The translations under genes and the position numbers were made by a program. The notes below the pieces were generated by a model. It was not told the DNA's origin. It made no database searches and saw nothing but the letters and a program-made list of their open reading frames with translations. DNA of 64,000 nucleotides from Sphingomonas sp. MA1305 (GTDB lineage: Bacteria > Pseudomonadota > Alphaproteobacteria > Sphingomonadales > Sphingomonadaceae), in contig NZ_RCVT01000001.1 in NCBI RefSeq assembly GCF_016107325.1, forward strand, positions 744,001 through 808,000. Direction: 5' to 3'. Shown here in pieces: positions 45,701 to 52,854 of this stretch (the stretch's first letter is position 1; every line of letters begins with the position of its first letter).

Positions 45701-45862
45701 AAGCGCTTCGGCCTGAGCGTGTCGGTGAACAATCTGTTCGACCGCGATCCGCCGCTGGTGCCGGATTCGCGCAGCCTGCTCGGGTTGCTGCACAGCAATA
45801 CGATGTTCGGCTATGATCTGCTCGGCCGACAGATCGCGGTCGGGTTCAACGCTCGGTTCTAG
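42785..45862 (+). CDS. TonB-dependent receptor
   Basis: A 1025-residue outer-membrane receptor. The signal peptide ends ALAQ (about residue 24). TonB-box-like DIIVTGTRITRPNNHS, plug motifs (KLRSLGFERTLTLVDGLR; ERIDVLSGGASSVYGSDAVS) and a large barrel ending AVGFNARF follow. The GGASSVYGSDAVSG plug is typical of sphingomonad receptors with Ser/Thr-rich extracellular loops. The barrel contains Cys pairs in extracellular loops (for example CPDQTC). The 260-base gap before it is AT-richer than the surroundings and probably holds the promoter; no further feature is seen there. Confidence 0.9.
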   Translation: MTYKMLLTSSCCLMTLFASSALAQTQTVPAGSRSVDEETAAPTVGDPVAEAKLRSEADKAIIAADPRDIIVTGTRITRPNNHSAAPITTTTAAEIAAQGATTIEEVLNRLPQVQANSEQNYADSDGRQRIKLRSLGFERTLTLVDGLRLGIQNGMDVSIIPNTLVERIDVLSGGASSVYGSDAVSGVVNFILKKNFDGIALTGNYSFYNHDNRPDAVTEAATRASFPTRSGMTNDGGRASLSLALGKTLFNGAVNITGFVAYRASESIGIGDRSNGACEVTQKVSTGALTCTRSTYTPVGTIVPGGIGVGSTLVNNPNGSGTLVPWNSGPGTVANPYDEIAFQRYFNRINTGGFLTARLDDHVELYANALFYRDQSYNALPNRIYSYSAYGSTPFQVNCDNPFLSSSQRTALCGTQTSGLVPLDLRYRFDGLPLVQTRFVNKGMRVVAGVRGKVLDDVWSYDLAGVYSRNTNRQIYPGNPDFNRVNRSLNVVNVNGTPTCVAAIDGTDKACVPFNAFIPFNNDAAANRYLFTSVDGSSGSISRMWQGLLVINGDLGRYGITSPLAKQGVAVAFGGEFRDEGFIGNADAQYRATNGGTDSNYTQNVWEANAEVQAPLIEDRSWTQLLQLNGGYRRSKYNKLQGSFGTWKIEGIWAPIDDISFRGSFNKAQRAPTVIEAVQAYAVDYTTAGSRNDPCASTPDPNSSDPNARLPATATLIQCRRTGLPDNLYNSASLNCPDQTCTIRNGGFGLKPETAYTKTFGVVLRPRFLKGLTASADRFLIDLNDSISYIAANDFLNGCLSTGLSYYCRGVVRNPGNYTLYSVAANNPTSGYFAQGTTNGYKSKSHGWDFQAQYTLHLGRFGSLDTSFNGSLTTLAGSQASPDAKATNCVGYYGPFCGESLPKWKHGLRATWDTPDHIVHVSANWRHIGPMTISYNAAPSAGLPFDSTDRRAFYTGVPTYDYIDLSIGFDVAKRFGLSVSVNNLFDRDPPLVPDSRSLLGLLHSNTMFGYDLLGRQIAVGFNARF

Positions 45863-45941
45863 ACACCGGCCGCGACCGGCGAAGGCGGGCGGCCGGCTCC
45901 GCTTGCACGCCGGTGGCGCCCGCCACGCAGTGGAGGTTCAA

Positions 45942-45976
45942 ATTCGCCCGCCGATCCCCTAGATCGGCGGGCGAAT
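45942..45976 (+). terminator. 15-bp perfect hairpin after the receptor
   Basis: ATTCGCCCGCCGATC and its exact complement flank CCCTA. It lies 79 bases after the receptor stop and 22 bases before trxB, and a short T-containing tail (CCCTTTC) follows. It probably ends receptor transcription; its closeness to trxB would also allow a leader role. Confidence 0.6.
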
Positions 45977-45998
45977 CCCTTTCTGGCGGTAAACATCC

Positions 45999-46967
45999 AT
46001 GACCACCCACACCACCCGCATGCTCATCCTCGGCTCCGGCCCGGCCGGCCTCTCCGCCGCCATCTATGGCGCGCGCGCGGGCATGCAGCCGATCGTCGTG
46101 CAGGGCATCCAGCCGGGCGGCCAGCTGACCACCACCACCGACGTCGAGAATTATCCCGGCTTCGCGGACGTCATCCAGGGGCCGTGGCTGATGGAGCAGA
46201 TGCAGAAGCAGGCCGAGCATGTCGGCACCCGGCTGATGTGGGACACGATCGTCGAGGTCGATCTGACCCGCCGCCCGTTCCGCCTGATCGGCGACGGCGG
46301 CGATGTCTATGAGGGCGAGGTACTGGTCATCGCCACCGGGGCGCAGGCCAAGTGGCTCGGCCTCGACAGCGAGGAAGCGATGAAAGGCAAGGGCGTGTCC
46401 GCCTGCGCGACCTGCGACGGCTTCTTCTATCGCGGCAAGAAGGTCGCGGTGATCGGCGGCGGCAATACCGCGGTCGAGGAGGCACTGTACCTGACCAACC
46501 ATTCGCCCGACGTGACGCTGATCCACCGCCGCGACTCCTTGCGCGCCGAGCGCATCCTGCAGGAGCGGCTGTTCGCGCATCCCAACGTCACGGTGCTGTG
46601 GAACAAGGAAGTGCGCGAGTTCGTCGACGGCGGCGGCACCAGCGGTCTGGTGGCGCTCGAGCTGGAGGATACGGTGACCGGCGAGGATTCGCGGCTCGAC
46701 GTCGATGGCGGCTTCGTCGCGATCGGCCACCATCCCGCGACCGAGCTGTTCCGCGGCCATCTCGCGCTCGACGACGACGGCTATATCTCTGTCGAGACCG
46801 GATCGACCCGCACCAGCGTGCCGGGTGTCTTCGCCTGCGGCGATGTCGCCGACAAGGTCTATCGCCAGGCGGTCACCGCCGCCGGCACCGGCTGCATGGC
46901 GGCGCTCGACGCCGAACGCTTCCTGGCGGCGGCGGAGTTCGCCGAAATGGCCGAAGCGGCGGAGTGA
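45999..46967 (+). CDS. trxB: Thioredoxin reductase
   Basis: A 322-residue FAD/NADPH flavoprotein that reduces thioredoxin. The FAD motif is GSGPAG (12-17), the redox-active pair is CATC (C136, C139) and the NADPH motif is GGGNTA (153-158). A second FAD contact is VFACGDVADKVYRQAVTAAG. The length fits bacterial low-molecular-weight enzymes. It is convergent with the exosortase-locus hydrolase across a 94-base gap in which no feature is seen. Confidence 0.95.
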   Translation: MTTHTTRMLILGSGPAGLSAAIYGARAGMQPIVVQGIQPGGQLTTTTDVENYPGFADVIQGPWLMEQMQKQAEHVGTRLMWDTIVEVDLTRRPFRLIGDGGDVYEGEVLVIATGAQAKWLGLDSEEAMKGKGVSACATCDGFFYRGKKVAVIGGGNTAVEEALYLTNHSPDVTLIHRRDSLRAERILQERLFAHPNVTVLWNKEVREFVDGGGTSGLVALELEDTVTGEDSRLDVDGGFVAIGHHPATELFRGHLALDDDGYISVETGSTRTSVPGVFACGDVADKVYRQAVTAAGTGCMAALDAERFLAAAEFAEMAEAAE

Positions 46968-47061
46968 GGGCGCGGGCGGGTGGGCGTCGGCGGGCAGGCG
47001 CCATGCGGCCCGGCGCCGACCCCGACCCTGTCGCTGATTGGAACGGCAGGCTAGCGCGCGT

Positions 47062-47826
47062 CTAACGCAGGACCCGCAACACCGCGGCAAGCAACGCGGC
47101 CTGATCGCCGTCGCGGGCGAAGCTGTGTGATGCCGTCGCCACCATCTCTGCAGCGACCTCGGGTGCGGCGGCACGAAATGCGATCGCCGTCGCATCGCCC
47201 TCGGCCAGCAGTATGTGCGCACTGCCACCCCAGTCGCCGATTGCCGCGGTTACGCGGCGGGCCAGACCCGTCTCCGCGGCAGGCGTGGTAATCTTGCGTA
47301 AGCCACTGACGGCTTTGCGCACATCGATGCCGCCAGACACCAGTCGCCACCAGGCCGCCGGGTCGCGCAGCCGCGCCGCGTAGCGCGCCCGGATCGCCGC
47401 CTGCGGTGGCAGGCCATCATTGGCGTCCTCGACGACCCAGGGATTGGCGAGCAGCACGCGATCGATCCCCGCCGCCCTGCCGAACAACGCCAGCGTCGTC
47501 GCCCCGTCGCAATTGCCGAAGCCGACCAGCGTTCCGATCTGCGGCTGTGCCGACCGGAAGGCGGCGACCGCACCGGCCAGATCGGCCTCAGCCGACAGGA
47601 AGCCGCCGTTGACGCCGCCCGAATCGCCGACGCCGCGGCGGTCGTAGCGGAATACCGGATGCCCCGTCGCGGCGACGGCGGCCGCCAGTTGCGCCATGCC
47701 GCGATGCGCGCCGACGCGGATCTCGTTGCCACCGGACACGATCAGCAGCCCGGTCGTCCCCGGCGCCGCATCCAGCGTGGCGAACAGCGTCTCGCCCGCG
47801 CAGACAAAGGTGATCACGCTTCGCAT
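47062..47826 (-). CDS. Exosortase A system-associated alpha/beta hydrolase 1
   Basis: A 254-residue alpha/beta hydrolase of the type tied to XrtA loci. LIVSGGNEIRVGAHRGMA and RYDRRGVGDSGG are the oxyanion-side motifs. The nucleophile elbow is GFGNCDGA with a Cys (C106) where most family folds have Ser. The catalytic Asp/His are expected near the end (HSFARDGDQ). The start at 47826 overlaps the end of the next upstream gene by 13 bases. Its substrate is unknown; the neighbourhood with an acyl carrier protein suggests an acyl ester or thioester. Confidence 0.85.
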   Translation of the reverse strand: MRSVITFVCAGETLFATLDAAPGTTGLLIVSGGNEIRVGAHRGMAQLAAAVAATGHPVFRYDRRGVGDSGGVNGGFLSAEADLAGAVAAFRSAQPQIGTLVGFGNCDGATTLALFGRAAGIDRVLLANPWVVEDANDGLPPQAAIRARYAARLRDPAAWWRLVSGGIDVRKAVSGLRKITTPAAETGLARRVTAAIGDWGGSAHILLAEGDATAIAFRAAAPEVAAEMVATASHSFARDGDQAALLAAVLRVLR

Positions 47827-48527
47827 GCGGCGATCCAGGTGGCGATGTCGTCGGCCAGCAGCGTCGCCAGCGCGACGTCGTCGCCCGGCTCGGTGCGTCG
47901 CCAAGGTGGCGCCGCCTCCACTAGCCGGTCGGCGACGCGGGTGTCACCGGACAGCCGCACCACGCGGTACGTCCGATCTCGCGGCGCGGCGGGCTGGGCG
48001 TCGATCAGCGAAGCCAGCAATGCCACCGGCACGCGATGGCCGGCGATCTCCACCGGCGCATCGCCGGCGCTCATCGCCTCCTGCGATCCGCGATGTCCGG
48101 CTGCCAGCCACAGCCGATGCCATTCGCGCAGCAATTCGGCGCCGGTCTGCGGCGTCAGATGCCAGCGGCCGGTGTGTTTCGCGCTGGAGTCGAGCAGCGC
48201 GCCGCTGCGGATGCCGATGCCATAGGTGCGCCTTCCCTCGGCGAGACAGCGTTGGGAGAGCGCTGCCAGCGCATCGGCCAGGATGCGGTGCGAGGCGAGC
48301 GGGGCAAGGCTTTCCCCCTGACCCGGCACATCGGGCAGCAGGCCGCCGATTCCATGGTCCGCCAGTCGCTGCAGCATCCGCACCGCCAGTCGCCGCGTCC
48401 GGTTCGCCTCGTCCAGCAAGGGCAGCGTCAGGATCGCGACCGGGCCGTGATCGGGTCCGAAGCGCAGCATCGCCTCGCGCCCGCCGGACCAGGCGTATTG
48501 ATCGATGCGGGGCGGTGTTCCGCTCAG
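47814..48527 (-). CDS. Exosortase-locus hydrolase-like protein (hydrolase 2 position)
   Basis: A 237-residue protein if begun at the CTG at 48527; 218 residues from the ATG at 48470. The segment before that ATG (PPRIDQYAWSGGREAM) reads as coding and runs straight into LRFGPDHGPVAILTLPLLDE. The CTG overlaps the stop of the carrier-protein gene (CTGA) with AAGG upstream. EANRTRRLAVRMLQRLADHG and LPDVPGQGES follow the alpha/beta-hydrolase plan, but the nucleophile region reads GIRSGALL and the catalytic triad is not clear. It sits between the carrier protein and hydrolase 1. Confidence 0.7.
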   Translation of the reverse strand: MSGTPPRIDQYAWSGGREAMLRFGPDHGPVAILTLPLLDEANRTRRLAVRMLQRLADHGIGGLLPDVPGQGESLAPLASHRILADALAALSQRCLAEGRRTYGIGIRSGALLDSSAKHTGRWHLTPQTGAELLREWHRLWLAAGHRGSQEAMSAGDAPVEIAGHRVPVALLASLIDAQPAAPRDRTYRVVRLSGDTRVADRLVEAAPPWRRTEPGDDVALATLLADDIATWIAACEA

Positions 48528-48796
48528 ACCAGCGCCTTGTCCGCGGCGAAGCGGACCAACGCACCGAAGGTCTCGAGCATGTCGCCGTCGACCTCATCGT
48601 CCTCGATCAGGATGCCGAGCCGGTCCTCGATCTCGGTCAGCACCCCGGCCACCGCCATCGAGTCGAGTTCCGGCAGCGCGCCGAACAGTGGCGTATTCGC
48701 CTCGAACGCCTCGGCGCGCTCGCGCGACAGGCCGAGCACGTCGCCCAATACGCTGCGTACCGTCGACTCGACCTGGCTATAGCCTTCTGGAAGCAC
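48524..48796 (-). CDS. Acyl carrier protein of the exosortase A locus
   Basis: A 90-residue carrier protein. The 4'-phosphopantetheine attachment serine is S46 in ELDSMAV, followed by the acidic helix GVLTEIEDRLGILIEDDEVD. It is not the fatty-acid-synthase ACP, which has DSLD. The GTG at 48796 gives VLPEGYSQVES with GGGGCGGAA upstream; the open frame to 49030 runs into the divergent ligase gene and is not coding. It is divergent from the acyl-CoA-ligase-like gene across 84 bases and leads a three-gene leftward operon. The cognate acyl group is unknown. Confidence 0.85.
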   Translation of the reverse strand: MLPEGYSQVESTVRSVLGDVLGLSRERAEAFEANTPLFGALPELDSMAVAGVLTEIEDRLGILIEDDEVDGDMLETFGALVRFAADKALV

Positions 48797-48880
48797 GCGT
48801 TCCGCCCCGATCCGTTGCAATCGCGCACTCGGTAGAGGCTGGGGGTGAATTCGGCAACGGGGAGGCGCTATGGAGCGAAC

Positions 48881-50374
48881 ATGGTGCCGCTTGATCCCGT
48901 TCCGCTTCCTATCGACCATCTGCTGCGGGGCGCACCGGATGCGCCGGCACTCATCGAGCGGGAGCGACACTGGACCTATGCCGAATGCGAGGCGGCGGTC
49001 GCCGCGATCGCCGGCTGGCTGGACGGGCAAGGGCTCGCGCCGGGCGCACGCATCGCGACCTGGCTGCCCAAGACCGCGCTGGCGTGCCTGATGCCGCTCG
49101 CCGCAGCGCGGGCCGGGTTAATCCACGTGCCAGTCAATCCGGCGCTGCGCCGTGCGCAGGTCGCGCACATACTCGCCGACAGCGGCGCGACGCTGCTCGT
49201 CACCCAGCCGGCGCGCGTCGCGACACTAGAGGCGGGCGACCTGCCGTCCGGCTGCCGCACGGTCGCGGACGGAGAGGTTCCGACAACCGGCAGCGGCCCC
49301 GGTCGTTCGAGCGCCGATCCGGCCGATCTCGCCGCGATCCTCTACACGTCCGGCTCGACCGGCCGGCCGAAAGGGGTGATGCTCAGCCATGCCAACCTCT
49401 GGCTCGGCGCGATCGCCGTGGCGCACTATCTCCGCCTGACGCCGGACGACCGGGTGCTCGGCGTGTTGCCGCTGTCGTTCGACTATGGCCAGAACCAGTT
49501 GTTCTCGACCTGGGCGGCGGGAGCGGCGGTGGCGCCGCTCGACTATCTCGCGCCGCGCGACGTGGTGAAGGCGGTCGCCCGCGTCGGCGCCACCACGCTC
49601 GCCGGCGTCCCGCCCTTGTGGGTGCAGCTTTTGGAGGTCGACTGGCCGGCGGAGACGACGCTGCGCCGGCTGACCAATTCGGGCGGCGCGCTGACCGAGC
49701 GGCTGGTGCGCGGCCTGCGCGCGCGTCTGCCGCAGGCCGATCTCTACGCCATGTACGGCCTGACCGAGGCATTCCGTTCGACCTATCTCGACCCGGCGCT
49801 GATCGACGCCCATCCGGACGCGATGGGGCGGGCGATCCCCTTTGCCGAGGTGATGGTGGTCCGCCCCAACGGGCAGCGTGCCGCCACGGCGGAGGCGGGC
49901 GAGCTCGTCCACGCCGGCCCGCTCGTCGCGCAGGGCTATTGGCACGATCCGGAGCGGACCGCGCAGCGCTTCCGTCCCGCGCCGAATTGGTCGGCGAGCG
50001 GCGGTACCGCCGTCTGGTCCGGCGACACGGTGGTCGAGGGGGCGGACGGCCTGCTCCGCTTCGTCGGTCGCGACGACGAGATGATCAAGAGTGCCGGCAA
50101 CCGCATCAGCCCGCTGGAGATCGAGGACGCGGTGCTTGCCGGCGGCGAGGCGCGCGAGGCGGTCGCGGTCGGCGTGCCCGATCCGCGGCTCGGCCAGGTG
50201 ATCACGGTGATGCTTGCCGGCGACCCGGCGGGCGAGGCGGCGTTGCGTGCCCGATTGCGCACCCTGCTGCCCAGTTTCATGCAGCCAACGACCTATCTCT
50301 GGCGCGCCGAGCTGCCGCGCAACGCCAACGGCAAGCTTGACCGCGCCGCCATCCGGTCCGAGGTGACGGCATGA
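48881..50374 (+). CDS. Acyl-CoA ligase-like AMP-forming enzyme, exosortase A system-associated
   Basis: A 497-residue ANL-superfamily enzyme that adenylates a carboxylic acid and could load it on CoA or the neighbouring carrier protein. The P-loop is LYTSGSTGRPKG (154-165), followed by YAMYGLTEAFRSTY (A5) and RDDEMIKSAGNRISPLEIED (A8 hinge). The C-terminal catalytic lysine is in NANGKLDR (about 487). The ATG at 48881 has GGAG 5 bases upstream; the GTG at 48845 is the alternative. It starts the rightward arm of the XrtA locus and overlaps the decarboxylase start. Confidence 0.9.
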   Translation: MVPLDPVPLPIDHLLRGAPDAPALIERERHWTYAECEAAVAAIAGWLDGQGLAPGARIATWLPKTALACLMPLAAARAGLIHVPVNPALRRAQVAHILADSGATLLVTQPARVATLEAGDLPSGCRTVADGEVPTTGSGPGRSSADPADLAAILYTSGSTGRPKGVMLSHANLWLGAIAVAHYLRLTPDDRVLGVLPLSFDYGQNQLFSTWAAGAAVAPLDYLAPRDVVKAVARVGATTLAGVPPLWVQLLEVDWPAETTLRRLTNSGGALTERLVRGLRARLPQADLYAMYGLTEAFRSTYLDPALIDAHPDAMGRAIPFAEVMVVRPNGQRAATAEAGELVHAGPLVAQGYWHDPERTAQRFRPAPNWSASGGTAVWSGDTVVEGADGLLRFVGRDDEMIKSAGNRISPLEIEDAVLAGGEAREAVAVGVPDPRLGQVITVMLAGDPAGEAALRARLRTLLPSFMQPTTYLWRAELPRNANGKLDRAAIRSEVTA

Positions 50375-51600
50375 AGCCGACCGGCCCGCTACCTCCTGAA
50401 TTTGCCAGTCAATCCGGCGAGTTATCTATCGCCGGCCGGCCGACGCACGACTGGGTCGCAGCCGCCGGCGATACACCGCTTTTCGTATACGATTTGGCCG
50501 TTGTCGCTGCGCGGGCTGGTCGCTTTCGCGCGAACTTCGAGAAGATTGACCTCCATTACGCGATCAAGGCCAATCCGCTGCCGGCGCTGCTTGCCGGGAT
50601 CGCGCCTTTGGTCGACGGCCTAGATGTCGCCTCCGCCGGGGAGCTCGACCGGGCGCTCGCGGTAAAGCCCGCCGCCGCGATCAGCTTCGCCGGCCCCGGC
50701 AAGCGCGACGACGAACTCGCCGCCGCTATCCGAGCGGGGGTCACGCTGAACGTCGAATCCGAGGGTGAGGCTGCGCGCGCCCTGACTCTCGGCGACAGGC
50801 TCGGCCGCTCGCCCCGGCTCGCCGTCCGGGTCAATCCCGACATCGAGCTGCGCGGCTCCGGCATGAAGATGGGCGGCCGGCCATCGCCCTTTGGCGTCGA
50901 TGCCGACCGCGCTGCGGCCTTGATCCGCTCCATCGTCGCCGCCGGCGCCGATTGGCGAGGGCTTCATATCTACGCCGGCAGTCAGGCGCTGGATGCCGCG
51001 GCGGTGATCGAGACGCAGGCCGCGACGCTGACGCTGGCGGAACGGCTGGCCGACGAGGCGGGGCAGGTGCCGCCGCTGGTCAACCTCGGCGGTGGCTTCG
51101 GCGTCCCCTATTTCGTCGGCGACACGCCGCTCGACATCGAGAGGGTCGGCGCCGCGCTGGCGGAGGCGGTCGAACGGAGCGCCCTGACCGCGGCCGGCAC
51201 GCGTTACGCCATCGAGTTGGGCCGTTGGCTGGTCGCGGAGGCCGGCGTCTATCTGACCCGCATCGTCGATCGGAAGGTCAGCCGCGGCGAGACCTTCCTG
51301 ATCACCGACGGCGGCCTCAACCATCAGCTCGCCGCCAGCGGCAACTTCGGCACGGTGGTGCGCCGCAACTATCCGCTCGCTTTGGCACATCGCATGGGCG
51401 CGCCGGCGGCCGAGACGGTATCGGTGGTCGGGCCGCTGTGCACCCCGCTCGATCGGCTCGGCGACCAAGTCGCGCTGCCGGCGGCGGAGGTGGGGGACCT
51501 GATCGCGGTCTTCCTCGCCGGTGCCTATGGGGCCAGCGCGAGCCCGACGGCGTTCCTCGGCCACCCGCCCGCGCACGAGATCGTCGCGCCGCTCAGTTGA
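50371..51600 (+). CDS. PLP-dependent decarboxylase, exosortase A system-associated
   Basis: A 409-residue fold-type III PLP enzyme related to diaminopimelate and ornithine decarboxylases. The PLP lysine is K66 (HYAIKANPLP). The glycine-rich phosphate loop is LVNLGGGFGVPY, and the C-terminal Cys of the active site is in VVGPLCTPLD. The amino acid decarboxylated is not known for this XrtA-linked subgroup. It overlaps the ligase stop (ATGA), so the two are probably translated together. Its last 8 bases overlap the end of a gene on the other strand. Confidence 0.9.
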   Translation: MKPTGPLPPEFASQSGELSIAGRPTHDWVAAAGDTPLFVYDLAVVAARAGRFRANFEKIDLHYAIKANPLPALLAGIAPLVDGLDVASAGELDRALAVKPAAAISFAGPGKRDDELAAAIRAGVTLNVESEGEAARALTLGDRLGRSPRLAVRVNPDIELRGSGMKMGGRPSPFGVDADRAAALIRSIVAAGADWRGLHIYAGSQALDAAAVIETQAATLTLAERLADEAGQVPPLVNLGGGFGVPYFVGDTPLDIERVGAALAEAVERSALTAAGTRYAIELGRWLVAEAGVYLTRIVDRKVSRGETFLITDGGLNHQLAASGNFGTVVRRNYPLALAHRMGAPAAETVSVVGPLCTPLDRLGDQVALPAAEVGDLIAVFLAGAYGASASPTAFLGHPPAHEIVAPLS

Positions 51601-52033
51601 TCGTGATCTGCGTCTCGATCGGCGCGCCGGCGCTGGCCGCCGACCGGTCGCGGAACGTGAAGGTCTGGCCGGGAGCGATGCGGCCGAGCCGGTAGCTGAC
51701 CTCCAGTCCCGCGATCGGTTGTCCCGGCCCGCACGCGCCCGCCGCCAGCTGCGGCCCGCACAGCGGCTTGGTCGAGGAGGGGATTTGCCGCGCCTCGCCG
51801 TCGATCAGCGTCACGCGGCTGCCGCCAATGCCGGTCTCGTGCACGACCACCGTCACCGGCCCCGGCGCATGGTGTCGCCGCGTCGCCGGCTGATCCGCCT
51901 GGATCTGCTCCAACCCCGCCGGTGAAGCGACGGAGGCGACGACGACGCCGGTCAACGGGGGCGCAGCCTGGCCCAGGACGGGCGCTGTGCAGACGATCAG
52001 GGCGAGGGGCAGGGTGAGGGGCAGGATCCGCAT
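51593..52033 (-). CDS. Secreted protein of unknown function
   Basis: A 146-residue protein with a signal peptide (to about VLGQA, residue 23). The mature part is small and beta-rich, with two Cys residues (LCGPQLAAGACG) that may form a disulfide. It has no recognised family. It is reversed within the XrtA locus, separating the acyl/decarboxylase genes from the export genes, and its 3' end overlaps the decarboxylase by 8 bases. Its 5' end faces the promoter region of the export operon, so it may be controlled with it. Confidence 0.65.
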   Translation of the reverse strand: MRILPLTLPLALIVCTAPVLGQAAPPLTGVVVASVASPAGLEQIQADQPATRRHHAPGPVTVVVHETGIGGSRVTLIDGEARQIPSSTKPLCGPQLAAGACGPGQPIAGLEVSYRLGRIAPGQTFTFRDRSAASAGAPIETQITIN

Positions 52034-52068
52034 GCCATCTCCTACCGCGCCGTCGACTTACGGACAAA

Positions 52069-52083
52069 CAGCGGAAACCGCTG
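52069..52083. promoter_or_regulatory. Inverted repeat upstream of export operon (site 1)
   Basis: CAGCGG-AAA-CCGCTG is a perfect 6-bp inverted repeat in the 169-base divergent gap between the secreted protein and the export protein gene. A regulator-binding role is inferred from position. Confidence 0.4.
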
Positions 52084-52137
52084 CAAAAACGGGCACGGCG
52101 TTCCTAACGCTATCTTCACCTGTCCAACCGCATAGCC

Positions 52138-52153
52138 GCCGGGGAACCCCGGC
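52138..52153. promoter_or_regulatory. Inverted repeat upstream of export operon (site 2)
   Basis: GCCGGGGAACCCCGGC is a perfect 16-base palindrome 50 bases upstream of the export protein start. It could be an operator or, in RNA, a 6-bp hairpin with a GAAC loop. Confidence 0.4.
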
Positions 52154-52202
52154 TGCGCAGGGACCCCAAGCCTTACGTGCAGTCACGGTCAGGAGGAGTT
52201 TG

Positions 52203-52838
52203 ATGGTGCGCGTTCGTGTCCTGCTCATGCTAGGCGGCCTGGCGACGGTGCTGTCGGCGTGTTCCGGCGGCAACGCCCGGCCCGCGCTGCCCGCCGCGAC
52301 CTACGTCGCCTCGAAGGAGCAGCCGGGCGAGGAATATGTGATCGGGCCGCTCGATTCGCTCAACATCTTCGTGTGGCGCAATCCGGAACTGTCGGCGAAG
52401 GTGCAGGTGCGGCCCGACGGTCGCATCACCACCCCGCTGGTCAACGACATGCCCGCCGTCGGCAAGACGCCGTCCATGCTAGCGGCCGACATGAAGCGCG
52501 CGCTCGGCGAATATGTGAAGGATCCGATCGTCTCGGTGATCGTCGAGAATTTCTCCGGCACCTATAGCCAGCAGGTGCGGATCATCGGCGCGACGGAGAA
52601 GCCGGCGTCGATCCCGTACCGCGCCAACATGACGCTGCTCGACGCGATGATCGCGGTCGGCGGCCTCAACCAATATGCCGCGGGCAACAAGGCCAAGCTG
52701 GTCCGCCACGACCGCGAGTCCGGCGCGCAGCACGAATACAAGCTGCAGATCGGCGACCTGCTGAAGCGCGGCGATTCGAGCGCCAATGTCAGCCTGCAGC
52801 CGGGCGATGTGATCATCATCCCCGAATCGATGTTCTAA
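52203..52838 (+). CDS. XrtA/PEP-CTERM-type polysaccharide export lipoprotein (Wza-like)
   Basis: A 211-residue outer-membrane lipoprotein. The lipobox LSAC has Cys at 20. A polysaccharide export (Poly_export) domain (DSLNIFVWRNPELSAKVQVR) is followed by a SLBB-like domain (VRIIGATEKPASIPYRANMT, then LLDAMIAVGGLN). It forms the outer-membrane exit for the exopolysaccharide. The ATG at 52203 is preceded by AGGAGGAG. It starts a long rightward operon, with the chain-length gene 16 bases after its stop. Confidence 0.9.
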   Translation: MVRVRVLLMLGGLATVLSACSGGNARPALPAATYVASKEQPGEEYVIGPLDSLNIFVWRNPELSAKVQVRPDGRITTPLVNDMPAVGKTPSMLAADMKRALGEYVKDPIVSVIVENFSGTYSQQVRIIGATEKPASIPYRANMTLLDAMIAVGGLNQYAAGNKAKLVRHDRESGAQHEYKLQIGDLLKRGDSSANVSLQPGDVIIIPESMF

Positions 52839-52854
52839 GGGAGCCGGGGCGGGG

